From NCBI RefSeq assembly GCF_900637865.1, contig NZ_LR134418.1:186001-250000 (forward strand): 64,000 nt of DNA. The letters are read 5' to 3'. Position 1 is the stretch's first letter, and each line of letters starts with the position of its first letter. The notes under the pieces are model-generated. The model was given only the letters and a program-made list of their open reading frames with translations. It ran no database searches and was not told the origin of the DNA. This DNA is from Legionella adelaidensis. Lineage in GTDB: Bacteria > Pseudomonadota > Gammaproteobacteria > Legionellales > Legionellaceae. Shown in pieces: positions 22,825 to 31,768 of the stretch. A program made the position numbers and the translations under genes.

Positions 22825-23502
22825 CTAAATAACTTTGAAAAAGATGAGGTCCCACACGCCGTGACCTAATTGCTCCCCTCTTTTTTCAAACTTAGTCAAT
22901 GGTCTGGTCGGGGGCTTCGGAGTAAATCCGCCTTCAATTTGCTGATTTTTCAACTGCTCTTCTTTTTCCAAGACATCAAGCATATGATGGGCATATTCCT
23001 CCCAGTCAGTAGCACAATGAATAAAGCCACCGGGTTTAATTTTTTTTACTAATGTCTTAATAAAGTCCCGCTGTACCAAACGACGTTTATGATGGCGTTT
23101 CTTAGGCCAGGGATCAGGGAAAAAAATTTGTATACCTTGTAAAGAATTATCTGGTAAATATTTTTTAAAGACCTCAACCGCATCAAAGGAAGCAATCCGA
23201 ATATTATGAAGACCTGCTTCGTGAATACCGGCGACTAGTGCGCCTATCCCGGCTTGATGTACTTCAATTCCAATAAAATTAAGGGCGGGATTTTCTTTAG
23301 CCATCCTTAATAAGGAATCGCCCATTCCAAATCCAATTTCAACAACGACTTCCCCTTTCATTGTAAAATGGTTATTTAAATCCCATAGTTCCTCGGTTTG
23401 GGGCAAACTATATAAGGGTAACCAATTATCGAGAGCATGCTGTTGACGGTTACTGACTCGGCCAGCTCTTAAAACATAACTTTTAATAGTTCTTGGATGC
23501 AT
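22825..23502 (-). CDS. trmB: tRNA (guanine-N7)-methyltransferase
   Basis: The protein is 225 residues from the ATG at 23502 (MHPRTIKSYVLR). The frame extends 35 codons upstream to 23607 with a hydrophobic stretch unlike the family, so the internal start is preferred. Motifs are the SAM loop VEIGFGMGDSLL and the signature FFPDPWPKKRHHKRR. It forms m7G46 in tRNA variable loops. The unknown 1405-residue gene follows by 9 bases. Confidence 0.92.
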   Translation of the reverse strand: MHPRTIKSYVLRAGRVSNRQQHALDNWLPLYSLPQTEELWDLNNHFTMKGEVVVEIGFGMGDSLLRMAKENPALNFIGIEVHQAGIGALVAGIHEAGLHNIRIASFDAVEVFKKYLPDNSLQGIQIFFPDPWPKKRHHKRRLVQRDFIKTLVKKIKPGGFIHCATDWEEYAHHMLDVLEKEEQLKNQQIEGGFTPKPPTRPLTKFEKRGEQLGHGVWDLIFFKVI

Positions 23503-23623
23503 GAATATTGGACTAAAATAGCGAATTATACTCTCTTTCTTATTGTAAACAAAATACACGGATACAAGAGAATAAGATGCACAGAGGACTAGTTTGCAAA
23601 TTTTCACAAAATACCAATATTAC

Positions 23624-23652
23624 TTGCATCTTTATCCAATTTTTGCTATAAA
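23624..23652 (+). promoter_or_regulatory. Sigma-70 promoter for rpmB-rpmG
   Basis: TTGCAT (23624-23629), a 17-base spacer, then TATAAA (23647-23652), about 60 bases before rpmB. Spacing is ideal and both hexamers differ from consensus by one to two bases. Confidence 0.7.
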
Positions 23653-23713
23653 ACGCCACCTAGAAATTATATTGAATATGCCGACGTTGCGTCAGGCAGT
23701 GGAGTAATAAAAC

Positions 23714-23950
23714 ATGTCCAGAGTATGCCAGGTTACTGGTAAGCGACCAACCACTGGAAATAATGTGTCGCATGCCAACAATAAAACTAGAAGACGTTTT
23801 TTACCGAATATTAAAACGCGCCGATTTTGGGTAGCAGAAGAAAATCGCTTTGTTACATTGAAGGTAAGCACTAAAGGTATTCGCATCATTGATAAGCTTG
23901 GAATAAAAGCTGTTATTGATCAATTACGCTCCAAAGGCGAAAAAATTTAA
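23714..23950 (+). CDS. rpmB: 50S ribosomal protein L28
   Basis: The 78-residue basic protein has the L28 signature [12 protein letters not shown] at the N-terminus and NIKTRRFWV in the middle. It is followed 17 bases later by rpmG (L33), the usual pairing. Confidence 0.97.
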   Translation: MSRVCQVTGKRPTTGNNVSHANNKTRRRFLPNIKTRRFWVAEENRFVTLKVSTKGIRIIDKLGIKAVIDQLRSKGEKI

Positions 23951-23967
23951 TTTAAAGAGGATAAACC

Positions 23968-24132
23968 GTGGCAGCAATTACCGTCAAAGTAAAAATGGAA
24001 TCCACTGCGGGTACCGGATACTATAAAACAACCACTAAAAATCCGCGTAATCACCCTGAAAAGATGGAATTAAAAATGTACGACCCTAAAGTACGTAAAC
24101 ATGTGGTTTTTAAAGAGAAAAAAGTTAAATAA
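23968..24132 (+). CDS. rpmG: 50S ribosomal protein L33
   Basis: A 54-residue frame opens with GTG at 23968, preceded by AAAGAGG. The protein reads [19 protein letters not shown] at the N-terminus and continues with [12 protein letters not shown] and [14 protein letters not shown], matching L33 in length and sequence. No zinc-binding CxxC pair is present, so this is the C-minus (zinc-independent) form. A rho-independent terminator follows. Confidence 0.96.
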   Translation: MAAITVKVKMESTAGTGYYKTTTKNPRNHPEKMELKMYDPKVRKHVVFKEKKVK

Positions 24133-24136
24133 TTTT

Positions 24137-24160
24137 AAGGCCTCTTAAGAGGCCTTTTTT
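24137..24160 (+). terminator. Rho-independent terminator of rpmB-rpmG
   Basis: AAGGCCTCTT/AAGAGGCCTT perfect self-complementary stem, followed by a run of T residues, 5 bases after the rpmG stop. Confidence 0.93.
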
Positions 24161-24391
24161 ATTTCTATCTTTCTGCAAATTATCTTATTCCTTCTAATTT
24201 TTTCCCGCGAATACTCAGTATAAAAATGACATCTTGGGTCTTCAAGATAAAACATTTGTATTGCACTAATGTAAAATTTGTTAAGCCTTAGCTAGCAACC
24301 GTCAAATAATATAGCTCGATATTAAACACACTGGATAATATTTATATATGGATTACACTGATAATAATAGGGGTATTTTCTAGAGGATTGC

Positions 24392-25780
24392 ATGAAACCT
24401 TCTTTACAATTGAATTTAACACATCAATTAACCCTTACCCCTCAATTGCAGCAAGCTATTCGATTATTACAATTATCCACCCTTGATTTACGCCAGGAAA
24501 TCCAACAACGCCTTGAAACGAACCCTTTATTAGAGGCAAATCCAGTTGAAGAAAAAGAAGAAACCTTTGCTACACAAGAAAAAATAGAAGAGTTTAATGA
24601 TTTCCAATGGTCTCACCTCTATTCTCCAAGTAATGTGGGTGGTTTTAATGAAAATGATTACATCTTTGAAACTTTACACTGTACAACAGCTAATTTACGT
24701 GAACATCTACTATGGCAGCTTACTTTAACGCCCGCTAGTGAAACAGATAAACAAATAGGACAGGCCCTAATAGATGCCATAAATGATAATGGCTTTTTAA
24801 CCCTGGAAATAGAAGAATTATTCCTCAGTTTAAAAAGACAATTACCCACGCTTGATAAAGAAGAAATTTTGGCAGTGCAGCATTTAATTCAAAATTTTGA
24901 CCCCATTGGGTGTGGATGTAGCACTTTGGTAGAAACTTTATTAGTGCAATTAAATCAATTAAATCAAAATACCCCTTATATTTCCCTTATCGAGGATATA
25001 ATTAAAAATAATATTGAACTATTAGCCGCCCATAACTATAAGCCCCTCCTTAAAGCGTATGGGATTAGTACTGAAGCGTTAGCACAGATAAAAACCACGA
25101 TTCGGCAGTTAAATCCCAAACCAGGTAATGCGATTGCATCACAAGCCATTGAATATGCAATACCTGATCTTACAGTTAAAAAAATAAATGGCGATTGGAC
25201 TGTATTTCTAAATAATTCAGTGCTTCCCCAGCTGAGTATTAATGATTATTATGTGTCATTAATGAACAAAGCGGAAAATAATTCGGATCTTCAGTTTCTT
25301 AAAAACAATTTACAAGAAGCACGTTGGTTCTTGAGAAGCATAAAGAGCCGACAAGAAACTTTATTGAAAGTCGCAAGTTATATTGTTGCCTACCAAAAAG
25401 AATTTTTTGATAAAGGCGCTGTCGCTATGAGACCTTTAATTTTAAACGAAGTGGCCTCTGCTTTATCCATGCATGAATCAACTATTTCGAGAGTTACTAC
25501 GCAAAAATTTATTCATACCCCTCGCGGCTTATTTGAATTAAAATATTTTTTCTCAAGCCATGTTTCTAATCAACGGGGCGAAGAATGCTCCTCAATAGCC
25601 ATTCAAGCTTTGATAAAAAAATTAATTGAAGCGGAAAATCCTAATGCGCCATTGAGTGATCATAAAATTATGCAAAAAATTGCTGTACAGGGTATTCAAA
25701 TTGCGCGTCGAACAGTGACAAAATATAGGGAAGCAATGGGTATTGCTTCTTCTAGCGAGAGGAAGCGATTTAGAAGGTAA
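24392..25780 (+). CDS. rpoN: RNA polymerase sigma-54 factor
   Basis: The 462-residue protein has the Gln/Leu-rich N-terminal activator-contact region (LTLTPQLQQAIRLLQ), an acidic linker, the core-binding region, an HTH, and the C-terminal RpoN box ARRTVTKYRE near residue 445. It directs transcription from -24/-12 promoters together with enhancer-binding ATPases. It is followed by hpf and ptsH, the classical rpoN neighbourhood, although no EIIA-Ntr gene (ptsN) or rapZ is present here. Confidence 0.97.
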   Translation: MKPSLQLNLTHQLTLTPQLQQAIRLLQLSTLDLRQEIQQRLETNPLLEANPVEEKEETFATQEKIEEFNDFQWSHLYSPSNVGGFNENDYIFETLHCTTANLREHLLWQLTLTPASETDKQIGQALIDAINDNGFLTLEIEELFLSLKRQLPTLDKEEILAVQHLIQNFDPIGCGCSTLVETLLVQLNQLNQNTPYISLIEDIIKNNIELLAAHNYKPLLKAYGISTEALAQIKTTIRQLNPKPGNAIASQAIEYAIPDLTVKKINGDWTVFLNNSVLPQLSINDYYVSLMNKAENNSDLQFLKNNLQEARWFLRSIKSRQETLLKVASYIVAYQKEFFDKGAVAMRPLILNEVASALSMHESTISRVTTQKFIHTPRGLFELKYFFSSHVSNQRGEECSSIAIQALIKKLIEAENPNAPLSDHKIMQKIAVQGIQIARRTVTKYREAMGIASSSERKRFRR

Positions 25781-25807
25781 GTTTTAAAAAAAATGAGGAG
25801 AGCGTTT

Positions 25808-26104
25808 ATGGAAATAACTTTCACAGGGCACAAGATGGAGGTTACCCCTGCATTAAGATCCTTTACACAGGAAAAATTTGATAAATTAGAAAGGCATTTT
25901 GATAAAATAACAGCTATTAACGTAGTTTTTGATGTAGAAAAAATGCGTCAAATTGCTGAAGCCACTGTTTTAATTGCCAAAGGTGAATTGCACGCTAGCT
26001 CCGAAGCTGAAGATATGTATACGGCCATTGACGAATTAGTGGATAAACTGGATCGCCAATTAATTAAACACAAAGAAAAATTGCGTAACCACCATCGCGA
26101 ATAA
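25808..26104 (+). CDS. hpf: Ribosome hibernation-promoting factor, short form
   Basis: The 98-residue protein starts at the ATG at 25808 with GAGGAGAG upstream. It begins MEITFTGHKMEVTPALR, typical of the beta-alpha-beta-beta-beta-alpha S30AE domain, and ends in a basic helix (LIKHKEKLRNHHRE). The short length means it lacks the long-form dimerisation domain. It lies 27 bases after rpoN. It binds the 30S decoding centre in stationary phase. Confidence 0.93.
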   Translation: MEITFTGHKMEVTPALRSFTQEKFDKLERHFDKITAINVVFDVEKMRQIAEATVLIAKGELHASSEAEDMYTAIDELVDKLDRQLIKHKEKLRNHHRE

Positions 26105-26111
26105 TTTGAGT

Positions 26112-26158
26112 ACTCCTGAGTAAATATTATAGTCTAATGTCTCAGGAGTCTTTTTTTT
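26112..26158 (+). terminator. Hairpin with T-run after hpf
   Basis: ACTCCTGAG and CTCAGGAGT form a 9-bp stem around a roughly 20-base AT-rich loop, followed by eight T. It would stop most rpoN-hpf transcripts before ptsH, which starts 18 bases later. Confidence 0.75.
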
Positions 26159-26176
26159 CCTTATAAAATTTTAAAA

Positions 26177-26446
26177 ATGATAAAAATCACAGTTCCAATT
26201 ATCAACAGACTCGGCCTTCACGCCCGAGCTTCAGCCAAATTCGTCTCTCTAGCGGGAAGGTTTCAAAGCGCCATTGAAGTGACTAAAGAAAGTCAAACTG
26301 TAAATGGTAAAAGCATCATGGGAGTTATGCTACTAGCTGCCCATAAAGGCTCTGAACTCACCTTGGAAATAGAGGGACCGGACGAGGAAGAAATGGCCGA
26401 AGCTTTAGTGAAGCTAATAAATAATCGCTTTGATGAAAAAGAATAA
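26177..26446 (+). CDS. ptsH: Phosphocarrier protein HPr / NPr
   Basis: The 89-residue HPr fold has the active-site His in RLGLHARASAKF (about residue 15) and the second conserved helix start GKSIMGVMLLAA with the regulatory Ser. Next to rpoN-hpf it is likely the nitrogen-PTS carrier (NPr, ptsO) rather than a sugar HPr. The gene follows a terminator hairpin closely, so part of its expression may depend on readthrough. Confidence 0.9.
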   Translation: MIKITVPIINRLGLHARASAKFVSLAGRFQSAIEVTKESQTVNGKSIMGVMLLAAHKGSELTLEIEGPDEEEMAEALVKLINNRFDEKE

Positions 26447-26646
26447 TCGAACGAATTGCAGGATGGGCTCCCCACAACTCTTCTAGCATCTATTTGGCGA
26501 CCTGCCGGCCTGAGGGAGCGGAAACTTGATCTTTCGCGTGAAACCGTTAAAGGGGAAATTTTAGATTATCGTATCTCAAATTTCTATTTACTTACGATCC
26601 GCACCAAACCCAAACTTTCCGCTTATTTACGTGCACGGCTCGGTAA

Positions 26647-27396
26647 TCACTTATCCTCTTCGTTCCCTATATTTCTCTCTCTGCGTTTGTAAGATAATAC
26701 CGCGTAAAAAGGACCAGAAAGGGCATACCCTAAGAAACCAAAAAATAAAACAAACGAAGGGGCTGCAGCAATGGCTACAAATAAAACAATAATAATTAAT
26801 ATATATAGAAATGGGACTTTACCCTTAAAGTCTATTTCCTTAAAGCTATAATAGCGTAAATTACTAATCATTAATACGGCGATTACTAGCGCCAAAACAG
26901 CAGTAGTCAGGGAAATAATATAATAATTATTCCATGTATTTTGCTCACAAAACCATACAAAAGAGGACACAATAGCAGCGCCGGCAGGACAAGCCAGCCC
27001 TTGGAAATATTTTTTATCGACTATATCAATCTGCACATTAAATCGCGCTAAACGAAGGGCCACTGCCGCCGTGTACATAAAAGCCACCAACCAACCAATT
27101 TTCCCCAGCTGATCCAAACTCCAGCTATAAAGTAAAAGCGAAGGCGCTACCCCAAAAGTAACCATATCAGACAAACTATCGTATTCGGCCCCAAAAGCTG
27201 TTTGTGTATTGGTTAATCTGGCAATACGACCATCTAAACCGTCTGCCACCATGCCGATAAAAATGGCAATAACAGCCGGTTCGAATAGTCCTTTGGCCGA
27301 AGCCACCATTGAATAAAACGCAGCAAACAAACTCGCCGTAGTTAGTAAATTAGGTAACAAATAAATACCAGAATGACTTTCCTTCTGCTTCAACAT
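26647..27396 (-). CDS. pssA: CDP-diacylglycerol-serine O-phosphatidyltransferase
   Basis: The 249-residue membrane protein has several transmembrane helices and the CDP-alcohol phosphotransferase motif DGLDGRIARLTN...GAEYDSLSD (the DG-AR-G-D-D pattern) near residues 52-76. It makes phosphatidylserine, the precursor of phosphatidylethanolamine. It is divergent from the DUF3579 gene; a strong 71-bp palindrome lies in the gap. The 200 bp between ptsH and pssA hold no gene I can support. Confidence 0.92.
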   Translation of the reverse strand: MLKQKESHSGIYLLPNLLTTASLFAAFYSMVASAKGLFEPAVIAIFIGMVADGLDGRIARLTNTQTAFGAEYDSLSDMVTFGVAPSLLLYSWSLDQLGKIGWLVAFMYTAAVALRLARFNVQIDIVDKKYFQGLACPAGAAIVSSFVWFCEQNTWNNYYIISLTTAVLALVIAVLMISNLRYYSFKEIDFKGKVPFLYILIIIVLFVAIAAAPSFVLFFGFLGYALSGPFYAVLSYKRRERNIGNEEDK

Positions 27397-27487
27397 GCAA
27401 CTCTCTTAAAATAATTTGCTGAATCCTACCATAATCAGAATAAATTTTGCCATTCCTTAGTCTAGACCTTAAATTTCAATTATACTA

Positions 27488-27558
27488 ATGTAGGTTGGTG
27501 CCGAAGGCCCAACAATACAATCTCTAAAAAATGTTGGGCCTTCGGCACCAACCTACAT
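27488..27558. repeat. 71-bp perfect palindromic repeat
   Basis: Arms of 27 bp (from ATGTAGGTTGGTGCCG to its exact complement ending ACCTACAT) surround a 17-base AT-rich centre. It lies between the divergent pssA and DUF3579 genes, so it is not a simple terminator. A shorter relative (GTAGGCTGGGCC...GGCCCAACA) follows rpoD at 45,565-45,592. It resembles a small non-autonomous palindromic element. Confidence 0.9.
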
Positions 27559-27575
27559 GCTATACTGTATGAACT

Positions 27576-27866
27576 ATGCCTAAATCTAAAGATAAAAAAG
27601 TAATTACTATTGAAGGAGTCACTCCCCAAGGAAAACATTTCCGTCCCAGTGATTGGGCTGAGCGCATGAGCGGAACAATGGCTACTTTTAAAAACAGCCG
27701 TATTCATTACTCTCCTTTATTACAACCCAGCGTTAACCATGAAGGGTATAAATGTGTTCTCTTGGACCCCAAATTAAAAGAATCGAGCCCTCAGGTTTAT
27801 AATGCGATATTAGAATTTGCTAAAACCAATAATTTAAAAATTTGCGGTGAGGAAGATTCGGAATAA
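27576..27866 (+). CDS. DUF3579 family protein
   Basis: The 96-residue soluble protein contains the family signature EGVTPQGKHFRPSDWAERMSG at residues ~13-33. The family is widespread in beta- and gammaproteobacteria and has no established biochemical role. No membrane segment or signal is present. It is monocistronic, with a dispersed palindrome after it. Confidence 0.85.
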   Translation: MPKSKDKKVITIEGVTPQGKHFRPSDWAERMSGTMATFKNSRIHYSPLLQPSVNHEGYKCVLLDPKLKESSPQVYNAILEFAKTNNLKICGEEDSE

Positions 27867-27907
27867 GTTCTGTTCTTTTGCTTCCCCATACCTACCATGC
27901 ATTGTAG

Positions 27908-27928
27908 CCTGGTTGCTTGCCAACCAGG
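27908..27928. repeat. Dispersed palindrome (copy 3)
   Basis: CCTGGTTG, loop CTTGC, CAACCAGG, preceded by GTAG. It is the clearest form of the repeat family seen after dksA, djlA and near tsaD, and lies between two convergent genes. Confidence 0.8.
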
Positions 27929-27965
27929 GTTACCTGTTGAATTACAGAGAATGTTTTAAAAGAAA

Positions 27966-28475
27966 TTAGCTTTTTAAGGTAAAATATACCTCATACTGAG
28001 AATCTGCATTTTGTATTACAAATTTTTGGACATTATCACTTTGCGTCTCATTTTTTTTCTGATTTGGAACACTCCAGGTAGATTTTAAAGTTCCATTTTC
28101 ATTTTTAATATTTAAGCGCACACTGCCAATTAAATCATCTGGATTCAAAACAAAATCATCACTATCAACCAGCGATATAATTAAAGTAACTGCTTCTCCC
28201 GGTTTTAAAGAGGCACTCCAAATAGGTACTTGCTTTATTTTATCGAGAATAGCTGAAGGCCAATGATTAGGTTTTTGTGGTACCCGTACCAGGCTTATTT
28301 GTTGGTTTGGTTGATAAACATTAATATCAAAATAGAGCTCGTCTCCTTGTTTTTCACTGCTCTTTAGCACTTTTACCTGATCTAGAATGAGACTTGTAGA
28401 CAGCGCTTCGCCCTGTGCCAGTGTCATAAAAGGTAGTAAAAAAAATAGTATCCCTAATCCATGTTTACCTTTCAT
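27966..28475 (-). CDS. Exported protein of unknown function, paired with DotV-like gene
   Basis: The 169-residue protein has a signal peptide (GLGILFFLLPFMTLAQG). The mature part looks beta-rich, with alternating hydrophobic strands (AVTLIISLVDSDDFVLNPDDLIGSVRL) and acidic turns, as in small C2- or Ig-like folds. I recognise no catalytic motif and no lipobox cysteine. It lies 21 bases after the DotV-like gene on the same strand, so a shared periplasmic or envelope role is likely but inferred. Confidence 0.75.
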   Translation of the reverse strand: MKGKHGLGILFFLLPFMTLAQGEALSTSLILDQVKVLKSSEKQGDELYFDINVYQPNQQISLVRVPQKPNHWPSAILDKIKQVPIWSASLKPGEAVTLIISLVDSDDFVLNPDDLIGSVRLNIKNENGTLKSTWSVPNQKKNETQSDNVQKFVIQNADSQYEVYFTLKS

Positions 28476-28496
28476 TATATTACTCCTATGCGTTTT

Positions 28497-29027
28497 TTAG
28501 GTGGTGGTATTTGAAGAAAAACTTAAATCCATTAAATAATTTATTGCAGCATTTAAGGAAGAAATGGTCCCTTCAAAATTCACAGCTAAAATTCCAGCTA
28601 CCAAGAACGCCAAACCCTTTGGTCCTTCTTGAACCCCAGGCTCGCTGGCATGGACTAATAAAACACAGCCACGCACGAACCAGATAAGCCCTGCCGTTTG
28701 AATTAACATTCTAACTGCGCCATAAACATTATAGGGGTTATATTGAATATATTGTAAAGGATTGCTTTGCCCAAAAGAACTATAAGAGAAAAGGGTAATT
28801 GCTGAGGGTAAGAATAAAAGCGCAGAGCCTCCGAGAAGATAAGCTAGAGGGATAAACATTTTATTATCTTGTCCCCCTCCTTTCGCAGCTACTTTTTTAA
28901 ATTTAAAGAGCGCTAACATAAAAAAAAGTATGCCTAATAAATAGGCAAGCCCAGCTATTAGCGAATCAATAGGAAGTAATGATTGACTTATATTGCCCAG
29001 AATTCGCACAAAATCTGAATTATTCAT
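28497..29027 (-). CDS. dotV: DotV/IcmC(DotE)-family inner-membrane protein of type IVB secretion
   Basis: The 176-residue protein has about four hydrophobic segments (near 23-41, 57-80, 103-126 and 135-152). Legionella IcmC/DotE, IcmD/DotP and DotV are short related membrane proteins. The pattern here (AYLLGILFFMLALFKFKK, a loop, LAYLLGGSALLFLPSAI, then GLIWFVRGCVLLVHA) fits that family. In L. pneumophila, as I recall, dotV is separated from the main dot/icm loci and lies a few genes from proA, the same arrangement as here (proA-like at 31,769). That favours DotV over IcmC. The assignment rests on pattern and synteny, not on alignment. Confidence 0.65.
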   Translation of the reverse strand: MNNSDFVRILGNISQSLLPIDSLIAGLAYLLGILFFMLALFKFKKVAAKGGGQDNKMFIPLAYLLGGSALLFLPSAITLFSYSSFGQSNPLQYIQYNPYNVYGAVRMLIQTAGLIWFVRGCVLLVHASEPGVQEGPKGLAFLVAGILAVNFEGTISSLNAAINYLMDLSFSSNTTT

Positions 29028-29147
29028 ATGTTAAAGTATATACTCATTTTATTGGGCAAGTAGTTACATTTCATCGTCTACAGGTAGCAATACTACTTGC
29101 ATTGTTTAAATTTTTCCCTAATATTAGGAAGTTTTTTTAAAAGTGTA

Positions 29148-29891
29148 ATGATTATGCAGGTTAAACCTTTCCCGGTTATTTTAAAAGAAGCCTATATGCT
29201 TTCGCCAAAGGTAAAGCATTTTGTTTTCGAAAGCTCCTTAAACCCGGTTTTTGATTATCTCCCCGGTCAATTTATAACAATTCATTTTGAAAAAGAAGGC
29301 AAAATTTTACGCCGTAGTTATAGTATTGCGAATGTTCCACAACAAAACAATCTTATAGAATTTGCTGCAGGTTATGTAGAAGGCGGCCCGGGTACACAAC
29401 TCCTTTTTAATTTGAAACCAGGTGATGCAATAAATATTACCGGCCCTTTTGGTAGGCTTATTCTAAAAGATAACGCCCCCAAACGTTATCTTTTGGTAGC
29501 CACTAGTACCGGCGTCACCCCTTATAGAGCCATGCTTTCCTCGTTAAAAGAACATTTACTGAAAAATCCCGATAGTAAAGTAGTTATTTTACAAGGGGTG
29601 CAAAAAAGTGAAGATGTCCTTTATAAAAATGAATTTAGCGCCTTTGCCAAAGAATTCTCGACTCAGGTAGTATTTCGTGCCCATTTAAGTCGTGAACCGA
29701 AAGAAAATTTAAAAGAATTTGAATTTAGTGGATATGTTCAAACTGCATTTCCAGAGCTTCAATTAAACCCTGCGGAAGATCTTATTTATTTATGTGGAAA
29801 TCCGAGTATGATCGACGAAGCTTTTGCCTACTTAAAAGAACAAAATTTTGAAATGCCACAAATTATCCGTGAGAAATATATATCCCGTTAG
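29148..29891 (+). CDS. FAD-dependent NAD(P)H oxidoreductase (ferredoxin/flavin reductase family)
   Basis: The protein is about 247 residues from the ATG at 29148 (MIMQVKPF); an ATG two codons later is equally possible. It has a beta-barrel FAD domain with RRSYSIAN (the RxYS motif) and a nucleotide-binding domain with ATSTGVTPYRAML and the C-terminal CGNPSMIDE. It carries no ferredoxin domain, so electrons go from NAD(P)H to FAD and then to an unknown partner or free flavin. It lies 14 bases before the aldolase gene. Confidence 0.85.
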   Translation: MIMQVKPFPVILKEAYMLSPKVKHFVFESSLNPVFDYLPGQFITIHFEKEGKILRRSYSIANVPQQNNLIEFAAGYVEGGPGTQLLFNLKPGDAINITGPFGRLILKDNAPKRYLLVATSTGVTPYRAMLSSLKEHLLKNPDSKVVILQGVQKSEDVLYKNEFSAFAKEFSTQVVFRAHLSREPKENLKEFEFSGYVQTAFPELQLNPAEDLIYLCGNPSMIDEAFAYLKEQNFEMPQIIREKYISR

Positions 29892-29905
29892 AATAGGAGA
29901 AAAGA

Positions 29906-30916
29906 ATGAACTATGAAGAGTTATCAGCCACCATTGATCACCTTTTACAAGAAGGTAAAGGAATTTTAGCAGCGGATGAGAGTACCAATACTATTGGAAA
30001 ACGTTTTGCCTCTATTAATCTCGAAAATAATGAAGAAAATAGAAAAAACTATCGTTTACTGCTAGCTAACACCAAGGATTTAGAAAAATACATCAATGGA
30101 GTTATCTTATTTGAAGAAACCTTTCAAAACAAAGATAAGTCAGGAACTCCCATCGCTGAAATCTTTACTCGCAAAGGAATATTACCTGGCATTAAGGTAG
30201 ACAAAGGACTCGTTTCCCTCCCTAATACTGAAGATGAGAAAGTAACCCAGGGTCTGGATGGCCTATATGAGCGTTTAGTTCATTATAAAGAGCAAGGAGC
30301 AAAATTTGCCAAGTGGCGTAATGTTTACTCTATTTCAGACTTTACTCCGAGCCTCACCGCGATGAAAGCAGGTGCTGAAATGTTGGCACGCTATGCCACC
30401 ACGTGCCAATCAGTCGGTATTGTTCCAATTGTTGAGCCTGAAGTTTTAATCGATGGTGATCACAGTATTGAGCATTGCGCAGAAGCAACCGAGATGGTTT
30501 TACACGAGCTTTTTAACGCTCTTTACGTACATCAAGTAGATCTTGAATTAATTGTTTTGAAGCCCAGCATGGTAACTTGCGGTAAGAATTACAAACCATT
30601 CAGTTCACCAGAAGAAATTGCTGAATTCACTATTAGCGTTTTTCGTAATCATGTACCTGCTTCTGTTCCTACTATTAACTTCTTGTCAGGCGGGCAAACC
30701 CCTCAACAAGCAGCTGAGAATTTAAATGCGATTAATTGCTTAGGATACCAACCCTGGAATTTGAGCTTCTCTTATGGACGAGCATTACAAGAAGAATGCC
30801 TACAAATTTGGAAAGGCCAGGAAAGTAATGCTGAAAGAGCACAAGCAGTATTACTAAACCGGGCTAGATTAAATAGCCTTGCTTGCTTAGGTGAATATAA
30901 TCCAGATATGGAATAA
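29906..30916 (+). CDS. Fructose-bisphosphate aldolase, class I
   Basis: The 336-residue protein has the eukaryote-like class I signature near the N-terminus, GKGILAADESTNTIGKRF, and the Schiff-base region ELIVLKPSMVTCG with the catalytic Lys. It cleaves fructose-1,6-bisphosphate without a metal. GGAG precedes the ATG and a clear terminator follows. It is distinct from bacterial class II (fbaA) and DhnA-type class I enzymes. Confidence 0.93.
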   Translation: MNYEELSATIDHLLQEGKGILAADESTNTIGKRFASINLENNEENRKNYRLLLANTKDLEKYINGVILFEETFQNKDKSGTPIAEIFTRKGILPGIKVDKGLVSLPNTEDEKVTQGLDGLYERLVHYKEQGAKFAKWRNVYSISDFTPSLTAMKAGAEMLARYATTCQSVGIVPIVEPEVLIDGDHSIEHCAEATEMVLHELFNALYVHQVDLELIVLKPSMVTCGKNYKPFSSPEEIAEFTISVFRNHVPASVPTINFLSGGQTPQQAAENLNAINCLGYQPWNLSFSYGRALQEECLQIWKGQESNAERAQAVLLNRARLNSLACLGEYNPDME

Positions 30917-30944
30917 AAAAAGGCGGCTTGGCCGCCTTCTTTTT
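30914..30944. terminator. Bidirectional terminator between aldolase and EEP genes
   Basis: AGGCGGC/GCCGCCT stem with loop TTG, an A-run on the left and a T-run on the right, so it can end transcripts from both convergent genes. Confidence 0.9.
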
Positions 30945-31704
30945 AAATTAAAGAAAAACGCGCAAATAAAGGCACATGATCCGACAAAGTCCTCCAGGGT
31001 TTCCCCTGCAGACATTGCACTTCGCTTACTTCCATCCCTCTAAAATAAACCCGGTCAACGCACAAAGCAGGACGAAGCGCAGGAAAAGATTTGGCATGTT
31101 GTCCCTCAACCGAAAAAAAAGCTTCTTGAATTCCTAGTTCATGTTCTAATGGTTTAGATAAAAGCATGCGCCAATCGTTAAAGTCACCGGCCATTAAAAG
31201 TGGTTCATGCTCGGGCACTGCTTCACTGAGCCGGTTCATTAATGTTTTGCACTGCTCTTTTCTTTCTGCTTTGAATAATCCTAAATGTACACACAATAAA
31301 TGAATTTTGGTTTGTCCATCATCCAGGAGCAACTGCGTATGCAAGATTCCACGGGAAGCACGGTGCATTGTGGATAAATTAATATTTTCGAACCTTTCAA
31401 AAGGATATTTACTGAGAATCGCATTACCGTGGTGACCTGACTGGTAGACTGCATTTTTTGCATAAACATAATGCGGCCAAATATTCTCTGCAATGTATTC
31501 AAATTGCGGAGAATTAGGCCACGCATCAATTCTTTTTTCGCGTTTTCTATGTTCGCCCTGGACTTCCTGCAAAAAAACAAAATCAGGATTTAAATGAGCA
31601 ATAGCATCACGCATCTCAGGAAGTAGAAAACGTACTTTACCTACACCGAAACCTTTATGAATATTATAGGTAATGAGAGAAACCGCCCGATTGGTTGAAA
31701 CCAT
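30943..31704 (-). CDS. Endonuclease/exonuclease/phosphatase family protein
   Basis: The 253-residue protein has EEP-fold motifs in order: TYNIHKGFG near residue 13, QEVQGE near 45, GDFNDW near 172 and SDHVPLF close to the C-terminus. These supply the Asn/Glu/Asp/His metal and catalytic residues. Substrates in this superfamily range from DNA to phospho-lipids, and I cannot choose between them. No signal peptide is seen, so it is probably cytosolic. Confidence 0.88.
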   Translation of the reverse strand: MVSTNRAVSLITYNIHKGFGVGKVRFLLPEMRDAIAHLNPDFVFLQEVQGEHRKREKRIDAWPNSPQFEYIAENIWPHYVYAKNAVYQSGHHGNAILSKYPFERFENINLSTMHRASRGILHTQLLLDDGQTKIHLLCVHLGLFKAERKEQCKTLMNRLSEAVPEHEPLLMAGDFNDWRMLLSKPLEHELGIQEAFFSVEGQHAKSFPALRPALCVDRVYFRGMEVSEVQCLQGKPWRTLSDHVPLFARFSLI

Positions 31705-31768
31705 TTATCGTCCTATCATCAATTCATCCTATACTAGCTATTTTAGTACTAATTTTAAACTTAATAAT

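Noticed and set aside
26456-26692. Forward ORF of 78 residues between ptsH and pssA
   Set aside because: No ribosome site and no recognisable family, and its end overlaps pssA. Words such as GAGGGAGCGG suggest worn repeat sequence instead.
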